Program-made: the position numbers and the translations under genes
The notes under the pieces: generated by a model
The model's database searches: none
What the model was told of the DNA's origin: nothing
What the model saw: the letters and a program-made list of their open reading frames with translations, nothing else
Shown here: positions 9,001 through 17,591 of the stretch, in pieces
How positions within the stretch are numbered: the first letter of the stretch is position 1
Layout: every line of letters starts with the position of its first letter
Origin: Oscillibacter sp. 1-3
GTDB lineage: Bacteria > Bacillota > Clostridia > Oscillospirales > Oscillospiraceae
Assembly: GCF_000403435.2 (NCBI RefSeq)
Contig: NZ_KE159703.1
Coordinates: 394,765 to 458,764, forward strand
Length of the DNA stretch: 64,000 nucleotides
Direction of reading: 5' to 3'

Positions 9001-10982
9001 TGCTGCTGTCCCTGCCCGCTCTGGCGGCGCTGAACGGCAGCGGCAGAACCCAGGCGGAGCGGGCGGAGACCCTGTACAATAACGTTCTGGCCTGGGAGGA
9101 CCTGATGCACATCTGCAAGACCACCCAGGGCATTGACAACACCTATGAGAAAAACGACATGACCACCCGGCAGAATATCCGGTGCATGCAGATGTTCTCC
9201 GGCGCGTTCATGTACGCCGCCGGGAGCCACATCGGCATCGGCTACGGCTCCTGCGCCGGCATGGTCTGCGGAAAGCCCGTCAGCGCCATGGGGGCGGGGG
9301 CCTCGGCCAACGGCCTCTTCGGCTGGGGCATTGCCCACGAGATCGGCCACAACATGGACAAGCTGGGCAAGGCGGAGATCACCAACAATATCTACGCCCT
9401 GATGGTCCAGACCTACGACGGGAAGCAGAACACCCTGGCCTCCCGCCTGGAGAGGAGCGGCAAGTACCCGGCCGTCTTCACCAAGACCGCCCAGGGGCTT
9501 CCCGGGGACTCCAACAACGTCTTCGTCCAGCTGGGGCTCTACTGGCAGCTCCACCTGGCCTATGACGGCGGTGACAGTCCCATGGACTTCTACAACCGCT
9601 TCTTCAAGGCCTGGAAGTCCGGACAGTACTTCGCCGGCGCGTCCTCCTATCAGGACAGAGTGGCCCTGACGGCCTCCGCCATAGCAAACCGGAACCTGGA
9701 GGAGTTCTTCACCCGCTGGGGCATGGTCCTCAGCGACAGCGCCAGGGCGGCGCTGGCAGGGTACCCGGAGGAGCCCAGGGCCGTCTGGTACCTCAGCGAC
9801 CAGAGCCGCCGGGCGCGGCTGGCGGGGACCCAGCCGGCCGGCGGGAGCGCGGCCGTTTCGGCATCGCTGACGGCTGACAGCGAGATCACCCTGACCATCG
9901 CACCCAGCTTTACCGGGACCATCCAGGGCTATGAGATCCGCCGCAGCGACGACGGCGGGCAGAGCTTCCGGCCCATCGGCTTCACCGCGGAGACCACCTA
10001 TCAGGATGTCGTGGGCTCCGCCAACCACCGGACCTATACCTATGAGATCGCGGCCTATGACATCCTGGGCAATGCCGTCAGTACAGCCCGGTCCAACGAG
10101 GTGCGGGTGGCCTATGACAAGACCCTGCCGGAGAGCGCCTACACCGTGAGCCGGAGCGGGGACACCGTGACCTTCACCCTGCTGGAGGAGACCGCCGTCT
10201 CCGGATGGAAGGTGAAAAACGCCCCCGCGGAGGGAGAGTTCTCTGTGGAGATTCAAGATAGCGCCGGACAGTCCCGCATTGCCCGCTCCGGCAGCTTCGC
10301 CCAGGGCAATCAGGCTGTGGATGACCAGAGCAGCTACCTCGCCTACTTCCAAAAGCCCGGTGCGGGGCCGGAGGACACCCGCATCTGGACCTATGACGCC
10401 GGAAGCGTCACCGTCACCGGCGTTCCCGCCTCCGTGCCGGAGGGGGACATCCAGCTCATCAGCTACGCCGGGGACGACGTGGCCTTCCTGGAGGGGGGCT
10501 CCGTGGGCGTCCTGGCGGAGGACTACCGTTATCTCACGTCCTCCGGCAGCGCCGTGATTCCCGCCGGGACGCTGGTGATCACCGGCACCTATCGGGGCGA
10601 CCCGCTGTACCAGACTGTGAAGATCGAGGGCCGGTTCACCCGGACCGCGGTCAACGGGGACGGCACCGAGGCGGAGGACGCCGTGGAGACCCGCTTCCTG
10701 GACGGCAGGGCCCTGCTCTTTGCCGAGGTGCCGGAGGACGGCGCGGTCAGCGACATCAGCGACGGACTGTTCCTCTTCATCCCCAACGTCCAGCGGGAGG
10801 CGGAGCTCCAGGGGGAGCAGAGCGACTGCGGCGGCGAGAACCTGCTGCCCAGCCAGATGCGGGCGGTCCTCTCCCGTACGGACCTGCCAGACAGCGCGGA
10901 GACCCAGCGGGTCACGGCGGAGACGCTCTGGACCGACACCCCCGGCGGCGCGGACCTGCCCGCCATCGTATTGGAGGATTGA
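6051..10982 (+). CDS. Secreted M60-family (enhancin-like) metallopeptidase with dockerin and FN3 modules
   Basis: About 1643 residues. The start at 6051 gives a signal peptide (MKRRILSLLLAAALLGG...) and has GAGG ten bases upstream; an ATG at 6042 is the alternative. In order: an N-terminal beta domain; a two-repeat dockerin-like segment (DVDGDGAVNRRD, DLDGSGEIDVVD) near residues 155-215; two FN3 domains (about 375-560); a discoidin-like carbohydrate-binding domain (about 590-730); the M60 domain with HEIGH at 1096-1100 in GWGIAHEIGHNMDK; then another FN3 and a tail. M60 enzymes cleave mucin and other O-glycoproteins, so it probably acts on host mucus outside the cell. The next gene, 4 bp away, encodes an SLH protein. 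Cohesins are not seen here. Confidence 0.88.
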   Translation: MKRRILSLLLAAALLGGTVPGTLAAETAAGQVLGTVAATLRLDFPQRLEEIRERDVQVALFRDGERLGRLSLGWEDGGAQVGGYPAAVALRNEDGGELGGGSWPGYLDVTVENLPQGDYALEFTGEGYVPYTQRLTLWDYSQHVTLGTGDGTFTLGDVDGDGAVNRRDRELLSEALGSDDRRDLEQFDLDGSGEIDVVDLAYLTRAMDADGGAAVRNTAILRPPVDTAAMLNALLRSGGSVLSGSVDDLFLSNGQTVVLSGGDGVLELDIPLADPVELEELQIVSPEGLGAVLAGSAAVEYQDGVREDIPFDLSLPEGIYAIGPMPGSSVVSISLGRRVPVKEIVISVTRTEGGDYAVVESIRFLQEIVPDNPAPPNSEIKNLTAQAGDGRVDLRWGELPNVSGYRVDYRLRDGGEARSQTVDVPRAEITGLENLKTYLFTVTPVDGGWQGRTSSAVAATPQPAKAPDAPDMVNVGVLDAALTVSWKAAKNATYYEVYYRQEGSGVFQRYGGQLSGTGTTINGLTNGVTYEIYILAGNSMGLSGPSRTALGTPESPDYSRPEGIPAAGVLDWQDIDRVWLGDPNNVSPSAYTAANPFRPENMADGNYSTHWTSHSYGDGNWWDSKQVFASFSRPVDLSAVIWVPRLDGGYASNLRLYAVTVWRQGDNLNGPGTLLAPEPGQGGSVSDANTWLPVQGNPVSTKFAVMPFEPVTDVVQIAVSIEQWAYTAVSLSELMFMEYDPSRSLQDDISALFAGGLGGPHTELVPGVTQGTIDALRQRLESDERNYYLYTATMADELDLAEALLLRQPTGSRVLTGLDGRSGALDGAKYSQGGSELQPLGAAAGAGEEITVYASIPGSQTVTVYASQYNAEASQWLQKIGTLRNGRNVLTVPKIGSQNTPRGGSLYVTCSGENPEQVSLTVRRAVKIPLLELSDWYALSDTARQDRIWEYAAELEAYVSAQGVTDAAKTADWHNVTEISLPAVLLSLPALAALNGSGRTQAERAETLYNNVLAWEDLMHICKTTQGIDNTYEKNDMTTRQNIRCMQMFSGAFMYAAGSHIGIGYGSCAGMVCGKPVSAMGAGASANGLFGWGIAHEIGHNMDKLGKAEITNNIYALMVQTYDGKQNTLASRLERSGKYPAVFTKTAQGLPGDSNNVFVQLGLYWQLHLAYDGGDSPMDFYNRFFKAWKSGQYFAGASSYQDRVALTASAIANRNLEEFFTRWGMVLSDSARAALAGYPEEPRAVWYLSDQSRRARLAGTQPAGGSAAVSASLTADSEITLTIAPSFTGTIQGYEIRRSDDGGQSFRPIGFTAETTYQDVVGSANHRTYTYEIAAYDILGNAVSTARSNEVRVAYDKTLPESAYTVSRSGDTVTFTLLEETAVSGWKVKNAPAEGEFSVEIQDSAGQSRIARSGSFAQGNQAVDDQSSYLAYFQKPGAGPEDTRIWTYDAGSVTVTGVPASVPEGDIQLISYAGDDVAFLEGGSVGVLAEDYRYLTSSGSAVIPAGTLVITGTYRGDPLYQTVKIEGRFTRTAVNGDGTEAEDAVETRFLDGRALLFAEVPEDGAVSDISDGLFLFIPNVQREAELQGEQSDCGGENLLPSQMRAVLSRTDLPDSAETQRVTAETLWTDTPGGADLPAIVLED

Positions 10983-10986
10983 GCCT

Positions 10987-12249
10987 ATGAGACGGATGAA
11001 AGCGGCCCTGCTTGCGGCGCTGTGCCTGTTCTGGACCCTTCCGGCCGCGGCGTCGGCCTGGGACAGTGAGCCAAGGCTGGTCCTCCAGGAGGAGGGGGAT
11101 CGGGTGTACCTGACGGTGGAGGGCCTGGAGGACCAGGTCTACGGCCTCCAGCTGGAGCTGACCCTGGAGGGGAGCTGCCCGGACGCCGCCTTTACGGCGG
11201 AGGAGCTGGACGCCTACGTCCCGGACTGCCGGGCGGAGGCGGAGGGCGGTGAGACCGCCGTCACTATCTACATGAGCGCCCTGACCGGCGAGGACCCCAT
11301 CAACCGGGGCCGCCGGCTGTACCTGGGGTACCTGGAGCCCAAAAGCAGCTGTACCCTGCCGGACCGGGCCCGGCTGACCCTGCTGGACCGGGACCTGCGG
11401 TCCTACACGGAGACGGTCTCCATTGGCTCCGACTTCCGGGACGATTACGACGGGGACGGATACCGGATCTACACCAACGATCCCAGCCACGGCACACTCC
11501 GGGTCCGGCCCTCTTTCGCGGAGGAGGGGGAGACGGTGACCGTCACCGTCACGCCGGACTCCGGCTATGAGCTGGAGGAGCTGACCGCCTCCTTCGGGTG
11601 GCGGGACCTGCGCCTCACGGACCGGGGCGGCGGGAGCTATACCTTCACCATGCCGGACGGCGAGGTGGACGTGGAGGCCTCCTTCCGTCTCCGGGAGGGG
11701 GGTGCGCTGCCCTTCACGGACATTCCGGAGGGCTTTTGGTGCTATGACGAGGTGGGATACGTCTATGAGCGGGGGCTGATGAACGGCACCGGTCCCAACT
11801 CCTTCTCCCCCAACGGCTCTACCACCCGGAGCATGATTGTGGCGATCCTGTACCGGATGGAGGGCTCTCCCGCTGTGGGCAGCGCGGACTTCACCGACGT
11901 GTCCTCCGGCATGTACTACGCCCCCGCCGTGGCCTGGGCCAGCGCCAACGGCATTGTCAACGGCTATTCGGACGGTACCTTCCGGCCCAATGCGGCCATC
12001 ACCCGGGAGCAGATGGCGGCCTTTTTGTACCGCTACGCCCGCTATAAGGGGAGCGGCGTCTCCCAGCGGGCGGACCTCTCCGCCTACACCGACGCCGCCG
12101 GGATCGCCGGCTACGCCGTGGAGGCCATGGCGTGGGCCAACGCCGCGGGGCTGGTCAACGGCACCTCCCAGACCACACTCTCTCCCCGGGGCACCGCCAC
12201 CCGGGCCCAGGCGGCGGTGATTCTGACCCGCTTTGCCCGAAATCTCTGA
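10987..12249 (+). CDS. Exported protein with three SLH (S-layer homology) domains
   Basis: The 420-residue protein has a signal peptide (MRRMKAALLAALCLFWTLPAAASA). A beta-rich region follows, then an InlB-B-like repeat (EEGETVTVTVTPDSGYELEE, about 175-235), and three C-terminal SLH domains starting near PFTDIPEGFWCYDEV, DFTDVSSGMYYAPAV and AYTDAAGIAGYAVEA. SLH domains bind secondary cell-wall polymers, so the protein is held on the cell surface. Only 4 bp separate it from the M60 gene, so the two are co-transcribed. The N-terminal part resembles cohesin-like beta modules only in general style, so a role as docking partner of the dockerin-bearing peptidase is speculation. A strong terminator follows. 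Confidence 0.87.
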   Translation: MRRMKAALLAALCLFWTLPAAASAWDSEPRLVLQEEGDRVYLTVEGLEDQVYGLQLELTLEGSCPDAAFTAEELDAYVPDCRAEAEGGETAVTIYMSALTGEDPINRGRRLYLGYLEPKSSCTLPDRARLTLLDRDLRSYTETVSIGSDFRDDYDGDGYRIYTNDPSHGTLRVRPSFAEEGETVTVTVTPDSGYELEELTASFGWRDLRLTDRGGGSYTFTMPDGEVDVEASFRLREGGALPFTDIPEGFWCYDEVGYVYERGLMNGTGPNSFSPNGSTTRSMIVAILYRMEGSPAVGSADFTDVSSGMYYAPAVAWASANGIVNGYSDGTFRPNAAITREQMAAFLYRYARYKGSGVSQRADLSAYTDAAGIAGYAVEAMAWANAAGLVNGTSQTTLSPRGTATRAQAAVILTRFARNL

Positions 12250-12292
12250 TGGGACCCCGGCAGGGCCGGGCTGGGAGATACAGAAGAGAAAA

Positions 12293-12332
12293 AGCGCCGC
12301 CTGCTGAAAGTAGGCGGCGCTCTCCTTTTTTT
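12293..12332 (+). terminator. Intrinsic terminator after the M60-SLH operon
   Basis: The 10-bp stem AGCGCCGCCT (12293-12302) with AGGCGGCGCT (12312-12321) and a 9-base loop is followed by a run of seven T (12326-12332). Confidence 0.92.
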
Positions 12333-12411
12333 CCAGCTCTTTCAGGTTGGATTCAGCATCCCGTGTTAAAGTGCGTCCATCTCAGCACGAATTGGAAAGG
12401 ACGTGAAAGCC

Positions 12412-13086
12412 ATGACCCAGTACCGGCACGAGTGGAAGCACGAGATCAGCCTCTCCGACCGGATTGCCCTCCGCCAGCGGCTGCGGGCGGTGGCCAGGCC
12501 GGACGGCCACGCCCGGGACGGGCGGTATTTCATCCGCAGCCTGTATTTCGACAACCTGGCCGACAAGGCTTTGCGGGAGAAGCTGGACGGTGTGGACCGG
12601 CGGGAGAAGTTCCGCATCCGGTATTACGACGGGGACGTCTCCCTGATCCGCCTGGAGAAGAAGAGCAAGCGCAGCGGCCTGGGGAGCAAGGTCTCGGCGT
12701 TTCTCACGGCGGAGGAGGCCCAGGCCGTTGTTGACGGCAGCTGGGACTGGATGCCCGGCAGCGGCAGGGACCTGGTCCTGGAGCTGTACAGCAAGATGAA
12801 GTCCCAGGGCCTGCGGCCCCGGACCATCGTGGACTACACCCGGGAGGCCTTCGTCTACGGCCCGGGCAACGTCCGGGTGACATTGGACTACGACATCCGA
12901 ACGGGTCTGCGGTGCACGGATTTTCTGGACCCGGACTGTATCACCGTTCCGGCGGGGGACGCCCCCGCCATTTTGGAGGTGAAGTGGGATGCGTACCTGC
13001 CCGCCGTCATCCAGGACGCAGTGCAGCTGCCGGGCCGCCGGGCAGGCGCCTTCTCCAAATACGCCGCCTGCCGGGTCTACGGCTGA
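12412..13086 (+). CDS. VTC-domain polyphosphate polymerase-like protein
   Basis: The 224-residue protein matches bacterial VTC-domain proteins: it opens with YRHEWKHEISLSD and contains the basic tunnel-type motifs FIRSLYFDN, REKFRIRYYDG, LEKKSKRSG and the acidic ILEVKWD near the end. In eukaryotic vacuolar transporter chaperones this domain makes polyphosphate from ATP; in bacteria its activity is mostly unproven. I chose ATG 12412 because GGAAAGG sits 11 bases before it; a GTG at 12403 in the same frame is too close to that site. It heads the three-gene VTC-DUF4956-CotH operon seen in many Clostridia. Confidence 0.85.
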   Translation: MTQYRHEWKHEISLSDRIALRQRLRAVARPDGHARDGRYFIRSLYFDNLADKALREKLDGVDRREKFRIRYYDGDVSLIRLEKKSKRSGLGSKVSAFLTAEEAQAVVDGSWDWMPGSGRDLVLELYSKMKSQGLRPRTIVDYTREAFVYGPGNVRVTLDYDIRTGLRCTDFLDPDCITVPAGDAPAILEVKWDAYLPAVIQDAVQLPGRRAGAFSKYAACRVYG

Positions 13087-13156
13087 TGCCGCGTTTCAAA
13101 AGCCCCCGCCGCGCCGGGACCGGCGCCAATTGAGTACATCAATAAGGAGCAGAATC

Positions 13157-13828
13157 ATGACTTTCAACGACATCTTCAAATCCAGCTTTCTGGAAAACGT
13201 CACCAGCGTCAGCCTCCTGGATACGGCCATCGCCCTGGCGCTGGCCTTCGGCCTGGGGCTGTTCATCTTCCTGGTCTATAAGAAGACCTTTACCGGCGTC
13301 ATGTACGCCTCCAGCTTCGGCGTCACCCTGGTGGCCCTGACCATGATTACCACCGTGGTCATTCTGGCCGTCACCAGCAACGTGGTGCTGTCTCTGGGCA
13401 TGGTGGGCGCGCTGTCCATCGTGCGCTTCCGCACCGCCATCAAGGAGCCTCTGGACATCGCCTTTCTCTTCTGGTCCATCGCCGTGGGCATCGTGCTGGC
13501 GGCGGGGATGATCCCCCTGGCGGTCTTTGGCAGCGTGTTCATCGGCGCGGTGCTGCTGGTCTTCGTCAACCAAAAGTCCCATGCAGACCCCTATATCGTG
13601 GTGATCCAGTGCGACGGCCACGACAGCGAGGCCCGGGTCAGCGCCTGCCTGGAGCAGCACACGGAGCGGTGCGTGGTCAAGAGCAAGACCGCCCGGCGGG
13701 ACATGGTGGAGCTGAACATGGAGATCCGTCTGAAGGATGCAGACACGGACTTTATCAACACCCTGGCGGAGCTGGAGGGCGTGGACAGCGCCGTGCTGGT
13801 GAGCTACAACGGGGACTATATGGGATGA
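13157..13828 (+). CDS. DUF4956-domain membrane protein
   Basis: The 223-residue protein has about four membrane segments in its first 135 residues, with the DUF4956 hallmark ALSIVRFRTAIKEPLD between them, and a soluble C-terminal ferredoxin-like region (YIVVIQCDGHDSEARVSAC...). The start at 13157 has AAGGAG seven bases upstream. DUF4956 proteins nearly always stand next to VTC and CotH genes, as here, and may help pass the VTC product through the membrane. That function is inferred from context only. Confidence 0.85.
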   Translation: MTFNDIFKSSFLENVTSVSLLDTAIALALAFGLGLFIFLVYKKTFTGVMYASSFGVTLVALTMITTVVILAVTSNVVLSLGMVGALSIVRFRTAIKEPLDIAFLFWSIAVGIVLAAGMIPLAVFGSVFIGAVLLVFVNQKSHADPYIVVIQCDGHDSEARVSACLEQHTERCVVKSKTARRDMVELNMEIRLKDADTDFINTLAELEGVDSAVLVSYNGDYMG

Positions 13829-13838
13829 GGAGGCGCGG

Positions 13839-15758
13839 ATGTCGACGCATAAATCTATCGACCGCATCTGTGCCGCGGTCTTTGCGCTCACCCTGCTTCT
13901 GACCGTCCTCTTTGTCAACGGCGAGGCCCTGGGCCTCCAGCCCGCCTCCAGAACCCAGGGGTACGAGGCGCGGCTCTTTGACACCGCAAGGGTACATACC
14001 ATCGACATTGTGATGGACGGCTGGGAGGACTTCATCGAGACCTGCGAGAACGAGGAGTACGCCGCCTGCGCCGCCGTCATCGACGGCGAGGCGTACAAAA
14101 ACGTGGGGATTCGCGCCAAGGGCAACACCTCCCTCAGCACGGTCTCCGCCCTGGGCAGCGACCGGTACAGCTTCAAGATCGAGTTTGACCACTACGACGC
14201 AGGCAAGACCTATTACGGCCTGGATAAGCTGTGCCTGAACAACATCATCCAGGACAACACCTATATGAAGGACTATCTCACCTACCGGATGATGGGGGCC
14301 TTCGGCGTGGCCGCGCCCCTGTGCAGCTATGTCTATATCACCGTCAACGGGGAGGACTGGGGGCTGTATCTGGCGGTAGAGGGCGTGGAGGAGAGCTTTC
14401 TCCAGCGAAACTACGGCAGCGGGTACGGTGATCTCTACAAGCCGGACAGCCAGAGCTTCGGCGGCGGCCGGGGCAACGGCCGGGACTTTGACATGGAGAA
14501 CTTCATGGAGAATCAGGCCGGCGGCGAAAACAGCCCCCGGGTTCTGACTGTGGCGCCTCCGGAACTGCCGGAACAGGGCGTGGCGCAGGCGCATGACCCG
14601 GCTTCCCTGTCCGGCGGCGAGGCGTCCGGCGGTCTTCCCATGGAACAAAAAACGCCGCCCTCCGGCGGCGGCTTCGGCGGCATGGGCTCCGACGACGTGA
14701 AGCTGAAATACAGCGATGACGACCCGGACAGCTACGCCAACATCTTCTCCAGCGCCAAGACGGACGTGACGGAGGCGGACCAGGAGCGGCTGATCCAGGC
14801 CCTGAAAGCCCTGGACGAGGGGACGGACATCGAGCGCGCTGTAGATGTGGATCAGGTCCTGCGGTATTTTGCGGTCCACAACTTTGTGGTCAACGGAGAC
14901 AGCTACACCGGCTCCATTATCCACAACTATTATCTCTATGAGGCGGACGGGCGGCTCAGCATGATCCCCTGGGACTACAACCTGGCCTTCGGCACCTTCC
15001 AGGCCAGGGACGCCTCCGACGCCGTCAACGACCCCATCGACACCCCGCTCTCCGCCGCCGGCGACGGCGACCGGCCCATGTTCGACTGGATCTTTGGCAA
15101 TGAGGAGTACACGGCGCTGTACCACCGGTATTTCCAGGCGTTTTTGGAGACCGTGGACCCCGCCGCCATCATAGAGGAGGCCCGCGGCCTGATCGCCCCC
15201 TATGTGGAGCGGGACCCCACAAAGTTCTGCACGTACGACGAATTTGAGACCGGCGTGGACGCCCTCAAGGCCTTCTGTGCCCTCCGTACCGAGAGCGTAT
15301 CCAGCCAGCTGGCGGGGGAGATCCCCTCCACGAAGGACGGCCAGTCCGCCGCCGGCGCGTCTTTGGTGGACGCCTCGGATCTGACCCTGTCCGATATGGG
15401 CACCATGGAAATGGGCGGCGCCGGAGGCCGCGGCGGACGGGCGGAAAACGGCGGTCCGCAGATGGGCGGCGGAGCCGGGCCGGCCGGCCGGGAAATGGAA
15501 AACCGGCCGGAGGGACAGCAGGGCCCCTCCGGCTGGCCGGGACCCATGGAGATGGCAGTCCCGGGTGAAAACGGTGATCCGCAGGCCGCCGTCCCGGACG
15601 GACGGACGCCGCTCCTGCTGGGCGTTTCAGCCCTGGTCCTGCTGGCGGGTGTTCTGGCCGCGTGGAGATTTCGCCGCCATGGGCGCAGACCGCCGCCCGG
15701 ACCCGGCAGAATCAGCCCCGCCGAAGCTCAGGAGAACTGGGAGTGCCCCCGCCGGTAG
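13839..15758 (+). CDS. CotH-family protein kinase-like surface protein
   Basis: The 639-residue protein has one N-terminal membrane anchor/signal (residues 10-27), then the CotH fold: IDIVMDGWEDFI, NVGIRAKGNTSLS, YYGLDKLCLNN, MMGAFGVAAPLCSYV, and the active-site-like MIPWDYNLAFG near residue 375. CotH proteins of Bacillus phosphorylate spore coat proteins; bacterial relatives in this operon type are thought to act on the cell surface. Low-complexity Gly/Met-rich linkers (about 205-280 and 520-580) and a C-terminal membrane segment (LLLGVSALVLLAGVLAAW) with a basic tail follow. The gene ends 31 bp inside the convergent hypothetical gene. Confidence 0.85.
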   Translation: MSTHKSIDRICAAVFALTLLLTVLFVNGEALGLQPASRTQGYEARLFDTARVHTIDIVMDGWEDFIETCENEEYAACAAVIDGEAYKNVGIRAKGNTSLSTVSALGSDRYSFKIEFDHYDAGKTYYGLDKLCLNNIIQDNTYMKDYLTYRMMGAFGVAAPLCSYVYITVNGEDWGLYLAVEGVEESFLQRNYGSGYGDLYKPDSQSFGGGRGNGRDFDMENFMENQAGGENSPRVLTVAPPELPEQGVAQAHDPASLSGGEASGGLPMEQKTPPSGGGFGGMGSDDVKLKYSDDDPDSYANIFSSAKTDVTEADQERLIQALKALDEGTDIERAVDVDQVLRYFAVHNFVVNGDSYTGSIIHNYYLYEADGRLSMIPWDYNLAFGTFQARDASDAVNDPIDTPLSAAGDGDRPMFDWIFGNEEYTALYHRYFQAFLETVDPAAIIEEARGLIAPYVERDPTKFCTYDEFETGVDALKAFCALRTESVSSQLAGEIPSTKDGQSAAGASLVDASDLTLSDMGTMEMGGAGGRGGRAENGGPQMGGGAGPAGREMENRPEGQQGPSGWPGPMEMAVPGENGDPQAAVPDGRTPLLLGVSALVLLAGVLAAWRFRRHGRRPPPGPGRISPAEAQENWECPRR

Positions 15759-16234
15759 GCGTCGTTGTCCTTCTGGGACAGCTCCCGGTCCACCTGGGCC
15801 AGCTGCCGCTCCAGCTCCCTGACCCGGGCCTCGTCCGTCTCGGTCCGGAGTCGGCTCTCCAGCTGTTCCCGGCGCTTTTTCAGCTGTTCGATCTCCCGGT
15901 CCACCTTGCTGGTGTCACAGGTGCATTTCTCCTCTCCTCTGCCGGAGGCCGGTTTTTCCGGTCCCCCCGGCGGAGTGGATTTTTCATCCTCCGGCGGTGT
16001 ATCCGCCGTCTTTGGCTCCGGGTCGTCAAAGAAGATCCTGGGACTGCCGTCCTCGTCCTTTCCCACCCAGTAGAGGCCGCAGGGCGTGTGCGCCTCCTCA
16101 GGGACGTACTGGTCCGTCGCGGGAACCGGGGCGGCGGTCCGGGGGGCCTCCCGTTGGGGCGGCTGAACAATGGACGTCTCCCGAACGCCCGCCGGGGCGG
16201 CGGGGGAGTGGATCATGCCGGAAATGGGTTCCAT
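15728..16234 (-). CDS. Hypothetical coiled-coil protein
   Basis: The 168-residue protein has a proline-rich N-terminus, a short globular-looking motif (CGLYWVGKDEDGSPRIFFDD), a second proline-rich linker, then a CTCDTSK cysteine pair and a strongly predicted coiled coil (VDREIEQLKKRREQLESRL to about residue 150). On the minus strand AAAGGAGAG lies eight bases before the ATG, so the gene is real despite its convergent 31-bp overlap with the CotH gene. No membrane segment or signal is seen. I do not recognise the function; the Cys-x-Cys and coiled coil suggest oligomerisation. Confidence 0.7.
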   Translation of the reverse strand: MEPISGMIHSPAAPAGVRETSIVQPPQREAPRTAAPVPATDQYVPEEAHTPCGLYWVGKDEDGSPRIFFDDPEPKTADTPPEDEKSTPPGGPEKPASGRGEEKCTCDTSKVDREIEQLKKRREQLESRLRTETDEARVRELERQLAQVDRELSQKDNDAYRRGHSQFS

Positions 16235-16294
16235 ACCTGTCTCTCCTTTCAGAGTTGTTCTGTGAGTCCAGTATCCCGTTTCCCGGCGGAGATT

Positions 16295-17590
16295 TCAAGA
16301 CATTTGCTCTGAACGGCCCTCTGGCCGCTCTGAGATGTTCAGCAGCACATGGAGGCGGAAGCGGCCGCCCTCCATTTCCGTCTGCATGGCCCCGTGGTAC
16401 TTCTCCGCCGCCGCCTTCACATTGCGGAGGCCGGTCCCAATGGGCGGCAGGGGGCCGGGGGGACAGGTGTTTTCAAAGGACAGCCTGTAAAAATTCCCCT
16501 GGCGGCTGCCCGTGATCCGCAGAGACCTGGGCTCCGGAGCGGCGAGACAGGCCCGGACGGCGTTGTCCAGGGCATTGGCGAAGATGACGCACAGGTCAAA
16601 GTCGTCCACGCCGCTCTCCCGGGGCCAGAGCAGGGAGACCTCCGCCGTGATGCCCTGAGCGGTCTCCAGCTTGTCCGCCAGCAGGATGTCGATCACGGCG
16701 CTGCCGGTGCGGAAGGTGGGAGACAGGGCGTCCGCCGCAGTCCGCAGGGATGTCAGGTAGGCGGCGGCCTCCTCTGCTGCGCCGGTATTCAGCAGTCCCT
16801 CCAGTACCGTGAGGTGGCTGTTCAGATCGTGGCGGAGGGCGCGGGTCCGCTCCTCCCGGGCCCGCGCCTCCCGGATATAGGCCCGCTGGGCCCGGGCGGC
16901 CTGGGAGAGGGCGTCCAGTGCCGCCTGGGCCCGCTGTCCCTGGCAGGCGCGGCGGTAGGCGTGCAGGGTACACAGCAGAGCGCTGAGGCCCAGGACCTGG
17001 AGAGCCAGCAGGCCCAGGTGCTTTCCCGGTTCCGCCGGTGCGGGAACAGACAGGCGGCCGTAGACGGTCTGGGTGAAAAAGACCTCTGCGGCGAAGAAGA
17101 ACACGGTGGTCAGCAGGGGGAGGCGGAGATAGGGGGCCGGCTCCTCCTGCGGAGGGAGACACTTCAGGATCAGCTGGCAGCTGCCCCAGCACAGGGCAAA
17201 GGCCAGCAGGACGGCCAGGATGACCAGCGGATACAGAAGAGGCGTGCCCGTTATCCCAATAAAGGCGATACACTCCAGGGACCCTATGATGCCGGAGGAG
17301 AGCTGAGAGGTGTAGACCGCCAGCACCGCCGCCGCGCAGGAGAGAGACCGGGAGCTCTTCAGCGCCAGACGGCTGAAGGCGAAGAGGGCCAGCAGCTCCC
17401 CGCCCGCGGCAAAGGCCTCGCCCAGAGCGAGGACGTGGGAGATTGCGTCTATGGCGCAGAGAAACAGGAGATACCCGCCAAAATACCGGCGTTTGGCGGG
17501 CTTCCCCGACAGGCGGCAGGTAAACGCGATGTGGGCGGTCACCAGAGTGGCCAGGGTCAGACCCTCCAGAAGCAGGCTGAACCAGTCCAT
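16295..17590 (-). CDS. GHKL-type sensor histidine kinase (AgrC-like)
   Basis: The 431-residue protein has about six N-terminal membrane segments, then a coiled region and the AgrC-type phospho-acceptor motif (RALRHDLNSHLTVLEGLL, His near residue 255). The GHKL ATPase follows, with FANALDNAVRAC as the N box and GTGLRNVKAAAEKYHG as the G box. This kind of kinase pairs with LytTR response regulators and often senses peptides. The paired regulator gene lies one base upstream, so the two form an operon. No peptide-precursor (agrD-like) or processing (agrB) gene is nearby, so the signal is unknown. Confidence 0.88.
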   Translation of the reverse strand: MDWFSLLLEGLTLATLVTAHIAFTCRLSGKPAKRRYFGGYLLFLCAIDAISHVLALGEAFAAGGELLALFAFSRLALKSSRSLSCAAAVLAVYTSQLSSGIIGSLECIAFIGITGTPLLYPLVILAVLLAFALCWGSCQLILKCLPPQEEPAPYLRLPLLTTVFFFAAEVFFTQTVYGRLSVPAPAEPGKHLGLLALQVLGLSALLCTLHAYRRACQGQRAQAALDALSQAARAQRAYIREARAREERTRALRHDLNSHLTVLEGLLNTGAAEEAAAYLTSLRTAADALSPTFRTGSAVIDILLADKLETAQGITAEVSLLWPRESGVDDFDLCVIFANALDNAVRACLAAPEPRSLRITGSRQGNFYRLSFENTCPPGPLPPIGTGLRNVKAAAEKYHGAMQTEMEGGRFRLHVLLNISERPEGRSEQMS

Positions 17591-17591
17591 A

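Noticed and set aside
6027-10352. Two long minus-strand frames (about 620 and 770 codons) opposite the M60 gene
   Set aside because: Products are repetitive Gly/Ala/Val/Asp/His shadows of the plus-strand codon pattern; no domain or start signal.
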